NCBI GenBank assembly: GCA_024213275.1
Contig: JANAVG010000001.1
Coordinates: 112,935-176,934 of the forward strand
DNA: 64,000 bases
Origin: Rossellomorea sp. BNER
GTDB lineage: Bacteria > Bacillota > Bacilli > Bacillales > Bacillaceae_B
Reading direction: 5' to 3'
How positions within the stretch are numbered: position 1 is the stretch's first letter; each line of letters begins with the position of its first letter. Shown here piece by piece: positions 1-8,972 of the stretch. The notes beneath the pieces were generated by a model. That model saw only the letters and a list, made by a program, of their open reading frames with translations, did not search any database and was not told the DNA's origin. Made by a program: the position numbers and the translations under genes.

Positions 1-1285
1 TCTGCTTCTGCCTCTGCTTCCGCCTCCGCTTCCGCTTCTGCCTCTGCTTCTGCTTCCGCTTCTGCTTCTGCTTCTGCTTCTGCCTCTGCTTCCGCTTCTG
101 CCTCTGCTTCTGCTTCTGCTTCTGCTTCTGCCTCTGCTTCTGCTTCTGCCTCTGCTTCTGCCTCTGCCTCTGCTTCTGCCTCTGCCTCTGCTTCCGCTTC
201 TGCTTCTGCCTCTGCTTCTGCCTCTGCTTCTGCTTCCGCTTCTGCCTCTGCTTCTGCTTCCGCCTCTGCTTCTGCCTCTGCCTCTGCTTCTGCTTCTGCC
301 TCTGCCTCTGCCTCTGCTTCTGCTTCTGCTTCTGCTTCCGCTTCTGCTTCTGCCTCTGCTTCTGCTTCCGCTTCTGCTTCCGCTTCCGCCTCTGCTTCCG
401 CTTCTGCTTCTGCTTCTGCCTCTGCCTCTGCTTCTGCCTCTGCTTCTGCTTCTGCCTCTGCTTCCGCTTCTGCTTCCGCTTCCGCCTCTGCTTCTGCTTC
501 TGCTTCTGCCTCTGCTTCCGCTTCCGCTTCCGCTTCTGCCTCTGCTTCTGCTTCTGCTTCCGCTTCTGCTTCTGCTTCTGCTTCCGCTTCTGCCTTTGCT
601 TCTGCCTCTGCTTCTGCTTCCGCTTCTGCCTCTGCTTCTGCTTCTGCTTCTGCTTCCGCTTCCGCTTCTGCCTCTGCTTCTGCTTCTGCTTCTGCTTCCG
701 CTTCTGCCTCTGCTTCTGCTTCTGCCTCTGCCTCTGCCTCTGCTTCTGCTTCTGCCTCTGCCTCTGCTTCTGCTTCTGCTTCCGCTTCTGCTTCTGCCTC
801 TGCTTCTGCCTCTGCTTCCGCCTCTGCTTCTGCTTCCGCTTCTGCTTCCGCTTCCGCCTCTGCTTCCGCTTCTGCTTCTGCTTCTGCTTCTGCCTTTGCT
901 TCTGCCTCTGCTTCTGCTTCCGCTTCTGCTTCCGCTTTCGCTTCTGCTTCCGCTTCCGCTTCCGCTTCCGCCTCTGCTTCTGCTTCCGCTTCCGCCTCTG
1001 CTTCTGCTTCCGCTTCTGCTTCTGCTTCTGCCTTTGCTTCTGCCTCTGCTTCTGCCTCTGCTTCTGCCTCTGCTTCTGCTTCCGCTTCTGCTTCCGCTTT
1101 CGCTTCTGCTTCCGCTTCCGCTTCCGCCTCTGCTTCTGCTTCCGCTTCTGCTTCTGCTTCTGCCTCTGCCTCTGCCTCTGCTTCCGCTTCTGCCTCTGCT
1201 TCAGATTCCACTTCCACTTCTGCTTCCGCTTCTGCTTCAGATTCTGCTTCCGCTTCTGCTTCAGCCTCAGCCGCAGCATTAGCCT
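1..1285. repeat. Hexanucleotide microsatellite-like tract (about 210 units)
   Basis: Plus-strand reading is TCTGCT with variants TCTGCC, TCCGCT and TCCGCC repeated without loss of register from position 1 to about 1285. Synonymous wobble differs from unit to unit, so the protein-level EA pattern is kept while DNA identity is blurred. A few units carry changes giving Lys (CTT/TTT in the codon slot), Val or Ser. The mix of variants suggests expansion by recombination followed by selection for the dipeptide. Confidence 0.9.
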
Positions 1286-1427
1286 CCGCATTGGAATCAG
1301 ATGATATATCCAGATCCAATTCTAATTCTTCAATCTTTTTCCAAGGATTATAGGCATTACATCGTTTACAATGCTTCTTAGGCTTTTCACATTCATAATT
1401 ACAAAATAGACATTTCCAAAGATTCAT
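1..1427 (-). CDS. Glu-Ala dipeptide repeat protein with N-terminal Cys cluster (C-terminus beyond window)
   Basis: Read on the minus strand from the ATG at 1427, one frame stays open for 475 codons to the window edge. The first 30 residues hold C6xxC9, C13 and C20xxC23 followed by AYNPW, which looks like a zinc ribbon. An acidic linker follows (ELELDLD), and from about residue 47 the chain is almost purely alternating Glu-Ala with rare Ser, Val and Lys. At DNA level this is a tract of degenerate hexamers (GAAGCA, GAGGCA, GAAGCG). Because the unit is six bases, copy-number change alters length but not frame. GAAAGAAGG lies upstream as ribosome binding site. The open Leu/Pro frame on the opposite strand at 596-1282 is a shadow of the repeat. 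Function unknown; a spore or surface structural role is only a guess. The stop codon is not in the window. Confidence 0.75.
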   Translation of the reverse strand, partial: MNLWKCLFCNYECEKPKKHCKRCNAYNPWKKIEELELDLDISSDSNAEANAAAEAEAEAEAESEAEAEAEVEVESEAEAEAEAEAEAEAEAEAEAEAEAEAEAEAEAEAKAEAEAEAEAEAEAEAEAEAEAKAEAEAEAEAEAEAEAEAEAEAEAEAEAEAEAKAEAEAEAEAEAEAKAEAEAEAEAEAEAEAEAEAEAEAEAEAEAEAEAEAEAEAEAEAEAEAEAEAEAEAEAEAEAEAEAEAEAEAEAEAEAEAEAEAEAEAEAEAEAEAEAEAKAEAEAEAEAEAEAEAEAEAEAEAEAEAEAEAEAEAEAEAEAEAEAEAEAEAEAEAEAEAEAEAEAEAEAEAEAEAEAEAEAEAEAEAEAEAEAEAEAEAEAEAEAEAEAEAEAEAEAEAEAEAEAEAEAEAEAEAEAEAEAEAEAEAEAEAEAEAEAEAEAEAEAEAEAEAEAEAEAEAEAEAEAEAEAEAEAEAEA

Positions 1428-2208
1428 ATAGCAACCTTCTTTCCTATAGATGGGCAAGCTATAAATAACTTGTCTACTATAGCGTATGTATTTGTAAATT
1501 AGTGGTATAGTTCGTCCAACTATCTTTTTTGAAAAACTTACACATTTTAAAGGGGAAATCCTATTTTTAGATGAATAGAATTGGTTTCTACTAGTTTCTT
1601 TACATTGAACATCATGATCAACAGCCAGAAAACATGATTTGTCATCTTTTAAGATTCCACTCATAAAGCGACAAAGCATTACATATCAATATTTATCGTG
1701 AAAACTGTAAACTTGAATAATTTTAATCTATGAATCTATGAGTAACGAAGAAATGCTGATAAATTTCGTTAGAAGGAATGTGGAGTGACGAGGAATGTCA
1801 GATTCCGTGAGGCCCAGTGGAAAGTTTGAGATCACATCAAACGTTTATCTATGTCTACTAGAAATATAAAAAAGCAGGTTATAGATCTGGACTATATCGT
1901 CATAGTATGAAAGGTGGTACGTATTAGAGGAGCCTTTAGGTTGACATCTACCTTTAAAATCTTTAGGAATTTTCTTGATTAAATAACACTATTACTTGTT
2001 TTATATGGTTTAGAGACATTTCAAAAGCCGTTTATAAACTTTATGTAGAGCTGCATGCTAATGGTTTTTACCGTTGTTACTTCTATATAGCTGTTCATTA
2101 GTTGATGTTTAAGGCGATATTAATTTGTGGATGTTTTCCTTAACCATCTTGATTTTCTTTTCCATCAAGATTACTAGTCCTCAACTCATCAAAAAAGGAG
2201 TATATGAT
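1428..2208. other. Intergenic region, no intact gene
   Basis: About 780 bases between two divergently transcribed genes. A short plus-strand reading from the ATG near 1740 has a protein-like look but meets stops after about 17 codons and again further on, so at best it is a decayed gene I cannot identify. No RNA gene or clear terminator was seen. Confidence 0.4.
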
Positions 2209-3768
2209 ATGAATAAACAAGTTCAATACGATGTTGATGTACTCATCTCAGGAGCAGGACCCACTGGGCTAACCCTTGCATGTGAATTAATTCGTTTCGG
2301 TGTTAGCTGTAAAGTGATCGACAAAGCAGAAAGTACTTCTACTCAAACAAAAGCTCTTGGAGTGATGGCAAGAACTCTTGAGCATCTAGAACGAATGGGA
2401 GTGGCTGAAGAGTTTATAAGACGGGGGCATCCAACAGGTACTTTTAATGCTTATTCTGGGGAAGTCTTATTGGCTAGATTAGATTTTAACAATAAATTAA
2501 AAAGTCCGTTTCCTTTTGTTTTGATGATTCCACAGAATATAACAGAGGATATTTTATATTCACAATGTAAGAGTTTTGGAGGAGACGTTGAATGGAACAC
2601 AAAATTGTTGAGTTTTACTCATGATAATACAGGCGTTGAAGCTATATTATTAAATTCAGATGGTAACGAGAATACAATAAAAGCTAAATATTTAGTTGGC
2701 TGCGACGGCGCACATAGCTTAGTACGTCATTCATTGAAATTAAATTTCGAAGGTATAACCATTCATCAACACTTTGCTCTAGCTGATTTAATTGTAGATT
2801 CGAATCTCCCACATAATGAAATTTTTGCATTTGTTAAAAATGGAAAGTTTGTTGCTTATTTTCCCATGAAAGATGGGCAACATCGAATAATGATCACTAC
2901 AGAAGACACAGTGAATCCTAATTCACCTGTTACACTTGAAGAAATCCAAAGCGTTATAGATGAAGTAGGTTCTAAAGAAACAATTGTTCATAGTCCGTCT
3001 TGGACATCAAGGTTTCAAGTAAACCAAAGAAAAGTAAAAAAAGGGAATATGGGTCGAGTTTTTTTGGCTGGGGATGCCGCTCACATCCATTCTCCGGTTG
3101 GTGCTCAAGGTATGAACACAGGCATGCAAGATTCATTCAATTTAGGCTGGAAGTTAGCTTATGTCTTGAAATATCAGTGTTCACCAGACTTGCTAGATAG
3201 TTATACAGAAGAAAGAGAACCTGTCTGGTCTTCCCTTATTAAGGGAACCGAGCTTGCCACAAGAATGATCCTAAAAGAAAGCCATTTATTTCAATTCATA
3301 CGCAATATAATGGCTCCAAAGGTCACTTCTATCAATAAAGTAAAGTTAAGACTTGTAAATACCCTATCACAAGTTGGAATCCATTATCGTTCGAGTTCAA
3401 TAGTGGGGGAAAGAAAGGGGTTAAAATCAAATACTCCAATCAAATTTAAGAGAAAAAAATCTATTAATGCCGGTGATCGAGCACCTAATGTGCTGATAAA
3501 TGACTTCAAATTATTTGAATTAAACAGTGGTATAGAACTAATCATTTTACTATTTTCAAACCAAATATATGAATACAATGAATTCCATCGAAAATTAATG
3601 AAACAAAAGATACCTTATCAGATATACCAAGTTTCATCCGATCTTAAGCATCTATTCGGAATTGATGATCAAGGAATCGTTGTTGTTAGACCAGATGGAT
3701 ATATCAGTTTTATTTGTAAAGGATCCTCCCCTGAGTTTCTTTTACAACATCTTGAAAAATTCAATTAG
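2209..3768 (+). CDS. FAD-dependent aromatic-type monooxygenase (PheA/TfdB family)
   Basis: 519 residues. Predicted flavoprotein hydroxylase that uses NAD(P)H and O2 to hydroxylate an aromatic or polyketide-like substrate in the cytoplasm. The N-terminus has the Rossmann FAD motif GAGPTG within DVLISGAGPTGLTLA. Near residue 290 it has the second FAD-binding signature GDAAH followed by SPVGAQGMNTG, typical of the p-hydroxybenzoate hydroxylase fold. The last 90 residues look like the thioredoxin-like C-terminal domain of phenol hydroxylases. The frame is open from 2125, but AAAAAAGGAG sits about 10 nt before the ATG at 2209 and the Rossmann strand begins just after it, so I chose this start. It stands alone, with no ring-cleavage genes nearby, so the substrate cannot be told. 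Antibiotic-inactivating hydroxylases of this family are an alternative. Confidence 0.85.
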   Translation: MNKQVQYDVDVLISGAGPTGLTLACELIRFGVSCKVIDKAESTSTQTKALGVMARTLEHLERMGVAEEFIRRGHPTGTFNAYSGEVLLARLDFNNKLKSPFPFVLMIPQNITEDILYSQCKSFGGDVEWNTKLLSFTHDNTGVEAILLNSDGNENTIKAKYLVGCDGAHSLVRHSLKLNFEGITIHQHFALADLIVDSNLPHNEIFAFVKNGKFVAYFPMKDGQHRIMITTEDTVNPNSPVTLEEIQSVIDEVGSKETIVHSPSWTSRFQVNQRKVKKGNMGRVFLAGDAAHIHSPVGAQGMNTGMQDSFNLGWKLAYVLKYQCSPDLLDSYTEEREPVWSSLIKGTELATRMILKESHLFQFIRNIMAPKVTSINKVKLRLVNTLSQVGIHYRSSSIVGERKGLKSNTPIKFKRKKSINAGDRAPNVLINDFKLFELNSGIELIILLFSNQIYEYNEFHRKLMKQKIPYQIYQVSSDLKHLFGIDDQGIVVVRPDGYISFICKGSSPEFLLQHLEKFN

Positions 3769-4057
3769 AACTAGTGAAAAGAACGAAGAAACAATCTATC
3801 ATTTTTCTTATTTTCATATAGGGTACTATGTGTACTTTTACTTCGATATCACGATCCCAATTTTCTTCAATCAAAAGGAAACTCCAATATCAAAAACAAC
3901 ACAAAACAACAAATTTTCAAGAATTAAATGACTGTTTATATTGTTTATTGTGTTTTTTTACTGATATTCGAGAAAAATTTACATTAAATGACTCATTTAT
4001 TTACATTCACTCCCTACAATTGACATGTAAGATTATTTTAAATTGGAGGGAAAATGA

Positions 4058-5473
4058 ATGAAATCTAATATGTTAAAAAAAGTAGTCGTGGGTACAACAT
4101 TAACCATGACGATGTCGGTTGCAGTAGCAAGCACAGATATCCCTTATAATGTTTTATCACAAAGTATGTCTTCCGTTGCGTATGCAAATGAGGAAATTTC
4201 CGTGGAAAAGGTTTCGTTGGATCAGAATGAACTCAACCTGAAAGCTGGTGCTCCTATGCCACTAACAGCGACTATCTCTCCAAAAGATGCGACAGTAAAA
4301 GAGGTGGAATGGATCTCTAGTGATGAAACGGTAGCGAAGGTAGAAATGATTAACGAACGTCCCACTATCATTGCTGGAAAACCTGGCGATGCAACGATCA
4401 CGGTCAAAACCATAGATGGTGGCAAAACAGCTACAGCCAAGGTTCATGTAACTAACTCCATCGATGTGTCGGGGGATGGGTTGTTAACGAAAGATGATTT
4501 AAAAATCATCCTGAAAAATCAAAATAGTCATGAAGGTGACCACCGTTGGGGGAAAGCTCAAAAAGCGGATATTAATGATGATAAAAAAGTAAATCACTCT
4601 GATATACAAATGATGCAGGATAAGTTAGCTTCTTACAAGGGCGAATTTCTTTACAAACGAGTAGTATTCATCGGAATCGATGGAGCTGGAAATGCAGTAA
4701 AAGACCCACAAGCTAACGCAAAAAATATTCAGAAGCTAATAAGCGAAGGTGCTGGAACCTATGAAGCAAAAGCAATGCTGCCGACTATAAGTGCACAAAA
4801 CTGGGGATCCATGTTTCATGGAGTCGTTCCCTCAAAACATCAACTGACCAATGCAATTGTCGGTAAAAATCCTTATCCTGAGAAAAATCCTTATCCGTCC
4901 TATATGAAAATGCTAAAACAAGAGCGTCCTATGCTTCAACAAGCTTCCTTCACCACATGGTCACCAATTAATAAAGGAATCATCGAAGATTCTGCAGGTG
5001 CATTTAAAGTAAATGGCAGGAATGATGAAACTACAACACAAAAAGCGGTGGACTATATCAAAACAAAAGGTCAAAATACCCGTAACATTTTTGTTCATTT
5101 GGATGAGGTTGATGGTGCCGGTCACAGTAATGGCTATTACACCCCAAAATTTTATGAGCAAGTACAAAAAGCGGATCAGCAAGTTGGTCAAATAGTCCAA
5201 GCTTTAGAAGAAGAAGGATTAATGGATGATACGCTTATCATTCTTACTGCTGATCACGGTGGGACACTCAATGGTAGTCATGGTGGAAGTTCTCCAGAAG
5301 AACAGACTGTTTTCTGGGCAGCAAAAGGACAATCGATTAAACCTGGCACCGAGTTGTCCAATGAGGTTGAAGTAGTAGATACTGCGGCCGTGATAGCCCG
5401 TGCACTGCGTCTAGATATCCCTAAAAATTGGGACGCTGAAATCCCGAAAGGACTATTTCAAGATAAAAAGTAA
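4058..5473 (+). CDS. Secreted alkaline phosphatase-superfamily phosphodiesterase with Big2-like and dockerin-like segments
   Basis: 471 residues with a signal peptide (Lys-rich start, hydrophobic stretch, likely cut after AYA near residue 43). Residues about 50-135 form a bacterial Ig-like (Big2) domain with the usual LNLKAG...ATISPKDAT...V-W-SSDETVA pattern. Residues about 137-190 hold two Ca-binding EF-hand-like loops, DVSGDGLLTKDDL and DINDDKKVNHSDI, the layout of a type I dockerin. From about 200 the chain matches type I phosphodiesterase/alkaline phosphatase fold proteins: FIGIDGAG metal site, TISAQNW nucleophile region, HLDEVDGAGH, LTADHGG and GSHGG. GGAGGG precedes the ATG. Secreted or wall-associated hydrolase of phosphate esters; substrate unknown. 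A dockerin-like module outside a cellulosome organism is unusual. Confidence 0.8.
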   Translation: MKSNMLKKVVVGTTLTMTMSVAVASTDIPYNVLSQSMSSVAYANEEISVEKVSLDQNELNLKAGAPMPLTATISPKDATVKEVEWISSDETVAKVEMINERPTIIAGKPGDATITVKTIDGGKTATAKVHVTNSIDVSGDGLLTKDDLKIILKNQNSHEGDHRWGKAQKADINDDKKVNHSDIQMMQDKLASYKGEFLYKRVVFIGIDGAGNAVKDPQANAKNIQKLISEGAGTYEAKAMLPTISAQNWGSMFHGVVPSKHQLTNAIVGKNPYPEKNPYPSYMKMLKQERPMLQQASFTTWSPINKGIIEDSAGAFKVNGRNDETTTQKAVDYIKTKGQNTRNIFVHLDEVDGAGHSNGYYTPKFYEQVQKADQQVGQIVQALEEEGLMDDTLIILTADHGGTLNGSHGGSSPEEQTVFWAAKGQSIKPGTELSNEVEVVDTAAVIARALRLDIPKNWDAEIPKGLFQDKK

Positions 5474-5489
5474 GAAAAAATGAAACATA

Positions 5490-5606
5490 GGGCTGTCCCA
5501 AAAGGGGTCAAGAACCATGATGATTGTTCATATAAAGAAGATATTCTGAGGGTTTCTTCTATATATTGAAGTTGGGGTTCATGACACCTTGGGTTTGGGA
5601 CAGACC
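5490..5606. repeat. Imperfect palindromic element (copy 1 of a family)
   Basis: GGGCTGTCCCAAA at 5490-5502 is matched by TTTGGGACAGACC at 5594-5606. Inside, AAGGGGTCAAGAACC pairs with the complement of GGGTTCATGACACCTT, and a GAAGA/TCTTC pair closes the middle. It can fold into a long hairpin of about 115 nt just after the phosphodiesterase gene and may act as its terminator. Related elements lie at 34636, 38331 and 39372. Confidence 0.65.
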
Positions 5607-5654
5607 TGTGTTTCCTTAATTCTCCTTACTCCACTATATGACCCAAAAACAAAG

Positions 5655-5686
5655 AAAGCCAAATCCGTTTTAATGGACTTGGCTTT
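5655..5686 (-). terminator. Rho-independent terminator
   Basis: AAAGCCAAATCC and GGACTTGGCTTT form a 12-bp stem with one mismatch. On the minus strand it is followed by a T-rich run (CTTTGTTTTTG), placing it after the 5726-6631 operon. Confidence 0.75.
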
Positions 5687-5725
5687 CATTTATTATATGA
5701 GAAAAGAGGATACCGTATTCTTTCA

Positions 5726-6100
5726 TTATTTAATATAAGAGGCACCCACTAATGATTCAGGAGTTTCTCCAAGTACTAAAAGACTGATCTTTTCATATCC
5801 AGTATGTCTGAATGTAGCAAAGGTTTGTTTTAATGCATCACATTCAGGGTCTTCTTTTAATTTTTGTAATTCTTGTTTATACAAGCGTAGAATGGAGGCT
5901 TGCACAAAAATAGGGAAGTTATTGCCTGGATCTTCATCCATGAGTATGCATCCCATATATTGATACTTAAATTGTAAGGCCCGTGTTAAATTAACGACAT
6001 GAAACAGTTTTTCAAACAGGCTAGGATGAAGTTTTTTTAACTTTTCAAGTGCTTCTTTGGTGGCTTTTAACTCATCAAGACTAGTTAAAGTTATCATCAA
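5726..6100 (-). CDS. Conserved hypothetical protein (124 aa)
   Basis: Small, mostly helical, charged protein without signal peptide, membrane segment or Cys cluster. I do not recognise the family. The N-terminal third (DELKATKEALEKLKKLHPSL) is a likely amphipathic helix. It starts 12 bases after the stop of the upstream acyl-CoA thioesterase with AGGAGG six bases before the ATG, so the two genes are almost surely co-transcribed and end at the terminator at 5655-5686. A role connected with the thioesterase is only suggested by position. Confidence 0.65.
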   Translation of the reverse strand: MMITLTSLDELKATKEALEKLKKLHPSLFEKLFHVVNLTRALQFKYQYMGCILMDEDPGNNFPIFVQASILRLYKQELQKLKEDPECDALKQTFATFRHTGYEKISLLVLGETPESLVGASYIK

Positions 6101-6112
6101 TTTTTCCTCCTC

Positions 6113-6631
6113 TTATTTGTCCCATGGTTTTTTAACATTGATGTATCCAGCTAGTTCTTTACTTTTCTTCCTACGCAATTTACGCATTTCAGCTCGTTCT
6201 TTACCAGTGTTGTAAAGGAATTTTTCTTCTTCTGTTTCTGGCAGGATGCTAGGTACTTCAACTGGCTTTTTGTCTTCGTCTAACGCCACAAAGGTTAAAA
6301 ACGCCGTGGCAGCCATTCTGCGCTCCCCAGTTATCATGTCTTCCGCGATGACTTTACAAAAGATTTCCATAGATGTTTTTCCTGTATAAGTTACAAAAGA
6401 TTCGATACAAACGGAATCTGACTGATGAATTGGACATAAAAAATCGATTGAATCTGTTGAGGCTGTTACACATTCTTTTACTCTTGAATGTCTGCGGGCG
6501 GATAATGTCGCTGCACTATCTAGCTTTTTCATCAACACTCCGCCAAATAGGGTATTATAATTATTTAAATCGCATGACAATACTTGATCAGTATTAATAA
6601 TGCGGCTTTCATTTGCTTTTTTTGCTTCCAT
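6113..6631 (-). CDS. Acyl-CoA thioesterase (hotdog fold, YkhA-like)
   Basis: 172 residues. Hydrolyses acyl-CoA to free fatty acid and CoA in the cytoplasm. The N-terminal hotdog segment carries N-NTLFGGVLMKKLDSAA, the usual N/D-G-G-hotdog helix of the BFIT/YkhA group, followed by strands including DSIDFLCPIHQSDSVCIESFVTYTGKTSME and a lysine/arginine-rich C-terminal tail (RAEMRKLRRKKSKEL). Length matches YkhA of Bacillus subtilis (about 170 aa). GAAAGGA precedes the ATG. First gene of a two-gene operon with the hypothetical protein at 5726. Physiological substrate range is not visible from sequence. Confidence 0.85.
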   Translation of the reverse strand: MEAKKANESRIINTDQVLSCDLNNYNTLFGGVLMKKLDSAATLSARRHSRVKECVTASTDSIDFLCPIHQSDSVCIESFVTYTGKTSMEIFCKVIAEDMITGERRMAATAFLTFVALDEDKKPVEVPSILPETEEEKFLYNTGKERAEMRKLRRKKSKELAGYINVKKPWDK

Positions 6632-6810
6632 TATTTTTATTTCCTTTCTTATTTAGAATCTAAGATGCCAATTCCTAAAGGGTGTTTCTTGCTCCATTCA
6701 AGTGTACGACCGGTAGTAAGGGAAGTAAAATGGTTATATTTTATCTAAACTATAGCTTTTATCTATGTAAATGCTTTCAATTATGGAATAACTACTATCG
6801 TCATTTGAGG

Positions 6811-6845
6811 TACAAAAAGACGGCTCCTATATAAAAGAACCGTCT
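6811..6845 (-). terminator. Rho-independent terminator after the LysR gene
   Basis: On the minus strand AGACGGTTC and GAGCCGTCT pair around a 10-nt loop and run directly into TTTTTG. It lies just past the stop codon at 6848. Confidence 0.85.
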
Positions 6846-6847
6846 GG

Positions 6848-7744
6848 TTATTTGTTCCGATATTCTGTTGCTAACTTTTCTTTAGTAAATTCCAACCATT
6901 CCTTAGCAGCTAAAGAGAGATATTGGTTTTTCCCCCAAATAATCGCCAGGTTCCAGCGAATGGAAGGGTTTACGACTTTAACGGCCCTTACCTGTTGGTT
7001 GAGATGAAGGCAAATGCTTTCCGGCAATAGGGAAACCCCTAGCTTACATGCAACCATGTCTTGAATGAAAGACCATTGTGTACTTTCAGAGATTATGTGA
7101 GGGTTGAAATCAACACTGTTACATGAAGAAATGATTCGGTCGTACAATGCAAAATCCTTATTAAACAGAATAAACGATTCATTAGACAACTCAGCTAAAT
7201 CGATTTCGTCTCGATTTGCTAAAGGGTGTGATGTATGAAGGATCAATTTCAGATCTTCTTCCATAAATGAGAAATGTTGAAAGGCATCATTGTTGGTTGG
7301 AAGGACAATAACACCAATATCAAGAAGATTTCTTTCCACATCTTCTTCAATTTTCTTTGAACCGTCTTCAACGAGTTGAAAGGTAATACCAGGGTACTTC
7401 TCATGGAAATTGCCAATAATTTTAAGAAAAAAATGAGCATCAAAGATGGGTGGCAATCCAATCCGAAGATGACCCTTTTTTAACCCTAGAAGGTTGTCTA
7501 ATTCCGTTTCTAAATTTTGAAATGCGTGATCAATTAACTTGGCTTGCTCCAAGATGATACGCCCTGCATCTGTTAAAGTTAACTTCTTCCGCGAGCGATC
7601 AAAAAGAGTAACTCCTAACTCAGTCTCAAGGTTCTTAATCATTTTACTAATCGTAGGCTGTGTAATAAACAAATGATCGGCCGCACGAGAAAAACTATTA
7701 AAATTTGTCACCTGAATAAAATATTGTAAATGCTTGATATCCAA
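6848..7744 (-). CDS. LysR family transcriptional regulator, CidR/YwbI-like
   Basis: 298 residues. N-terminal winged helix-turn-helix (about residues 1-60, NSFSRAADHLFITQPTISKMIKNLE) and a LysR effector-binding domain. The opening MDIKHLQYF and the linker LDNLLGLKKGHLRIGLPP resemble CidR of staphylococci and YwbI of Bacillus subtilis, which respond to acetate/pyruvate overflow and control cidABC-type holin-like genes. No cid/lrg genes lie next to it here, so the target must be elsewhere. Start is TTG with AGTAGGTG upstream. It is transcribed alone and ends in a clear terminator. Regulator class is certain, the CidR assignment moderate. Confidence 0.8.
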   Translation of the reverse strand: MDIKHLQYFIQVTNFNSFSRAADHLFITQPTISKMIKNLETELGVTLFDRSRKKLTLTDAGRIILEQAKLIDHAFQNLETELDNLLGLKKGHLRIGLPPIFDAHFFLKIIGNFHEKYPGITFQLVEDGSKKIEEDVERNLLDIGVIVLPTNNDAFQHFSFMEEDLKLILHTSHPLANRDEIDLAELSNESFILFNKDFALYDRIISSCNSVDFNPHIISESTQWSFIQDMVACKLGVSLLPESICLHLNQQVRAVKVVNPSIRWNLAIIWGKNQYLSLAAKEWLEFTKEKLATEYRNK

Positions 7745-7965
7745 TACAGTACACCTACTTACGGTTGGTTATTATTCTTGAATAATATCTATTATTATAG
7801 TCCCTTATTGTAGATAGTTTAACACGACTTTTCATAAAGATATTACAAAAAAGAATATACTTAATAAAATAAGTGGGATTGGTATTCCTTTCAAAGCATC
7901 CCCCCTGTCGACGTTTTTTTCCTTTTGTTTTACTTATTCTTATTCAAGAATATGACCATTACATT

Positions 7966-7998
7966 AAAAAAGACGCTTTTCGTTTTCCGAAAAGCGCC
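7966..7998 (-). terminator. Rho-independent terminator after the ASCH gene
   Basis: GACGCTTTTCG (7972-7982) pairs with CGAAAAGCGCC (7988-7998). The minus-strand reading ends in a T-run (A-run 7966-7970 on plus). Confidence 0.85.
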
Positions 7999-8005
7999 CG
8001 ATTAT

Positions 8006-8458
8006 TTAATCCCCCTTATTCACATCAACTACTTTAAACCGCTCACAAACAAGCAGCATGTCTTCTGAAAATTCACGTCCAATTCCATTCAACTCATGCC
8101 TGAAGAATTTTTCATGGGTTTCCCACCAATATCGGTATGTCCGGTCTCCCTCTCCTTCCGCAAAAGCGAACTCTTCCGTCACCTTGTTCATAGGTGTCAG
8201 TGTAACTTCCACCGTTTTAATGATGGCTACAGGTTTATTGTCACTGTTTAAGATGATGCTATAATCCTCTGCTGTCGGCAATGGTTCATTTTCCAGTTCA
8301 TAAAAAATATACCCTGAGCATGTAGCTGTTTTAATACCCTTTATTACTAATTGGGCTAAATAATTGGGATCATCTCCGAATTGCCATGCACTCACTGACA
8401 AAGGTTTTTCTTGTCCTTTCCAATATTCATTCCAGTAGGCCTGTGCTGCTTGATTCAT
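8006..8458 (-). CDS. ASCH domain-containing protein
   Basis: 150 residues. ASCH domains are a PUA-like beta-barrel fold that binds RNA or nucleotides; several relatives in this size class act as small RNA-associated or amidohydrolase proteins. Seen here: the central motif KGIKTATCSGY (the G-x-K-x-x-T segment that names the family), followed by strands YSIILNSDNKPVAIIKTVEVTL and the C-terminal DRTYRYWWETHEKFF...MLLVCERFKVV pattern typical of the 140-150 aa Bacillus ASCH proteins. No close partner gene; own terminator downstream. Biochemical function not known. Confidence 0.8.
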   Translation of the reverse strand: MNQAAQAYWNEYWKGQEKPLSVSAWQFGDDPNYLAQLVIKGIKTATCSGYIFYELENEPLPTAEDYSIILNSDNKPVAIIKTVEVTLTPMNKVTEEFAFAEGEGDRTYRYWWETHEKFFRHELNGIGREFSEDMLLVCERFKVVDVNKGD

Positions 8459-8626
8459 TATTTAGTCCTCCAACTTATTTTTATCATTTTTTACAAATGC
8501 TCTCAAAAAGGGTGAACATAAGGAAATATAATAGGATTTTTCATTCATTCTGCCGCCAGTTTTGGTGAAGGAAGCCTTAATATCTATCTCAAAAGCTCCA
8601 ACCTATATATCATTCAAAATTTTTTC

Positions 8627-8893
8627 TTATTTAGCAAATATTTGTTGCAAATGATGATTCATATGATCAATATAATCCATAACTAACCATTCCAATGTTA
8701 TCGTCTTTTGTTCTTCCGTTTTACATTGAAGTTCCATCTGTTTGTCTGTAATAGTTGATAAGAGATTTACTATATGTGTATATAAAGAAGTCCATACATT
8801 TAGGATTTCTTCAACTGAAAATTTACTATAATAATTATGTACTTGGACCCATAAATCTTGATTGTAGCCACCAGAAGTATATTCACCACACAT
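8627..8893 (-). pseudogene. DinB-like protein, C-terminal remnant
   Basis: 88 residues from the first in-frame ATG. The C-terminal DYIDHMNHHLQQIF is the metal-site helix of DinB/YfiT four-helix proteins, which normally have about 150-170 residues and two further His in the N-terminal half. Read upstream in the same frame the sequence still looks coding for about 18 codons (FLKKNLLVIRDFIKYYR) and then meets a TAA near 8950, and the N-terminal half with the first metal ligand is absent. No convincing ribosome binding site precedes the ATG. I take it as a decayed gene, though expression of a short protein cannot be ruled out. Confidence 0.55.
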
Positions 8894-8972
8894 TCGATAA
8901 TACTTTATGAAATCTCTTATGACTAATAGGTTTTTCTTTAAAAACGAATCAGGTTATATACTTTACTTATTC

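Noticed and set aside
596..1282. 228-aa Leu/Pro frame on the plus strand
   Set aside because: Mirror of the Glu-Ala hexamer tract on the other strand; no start site signals and no family-like composition.
4962..5200. Minus-strand frames inside the phosphodiesterase gene
   Set aside because: Shadows of a gene with well-supported domains.
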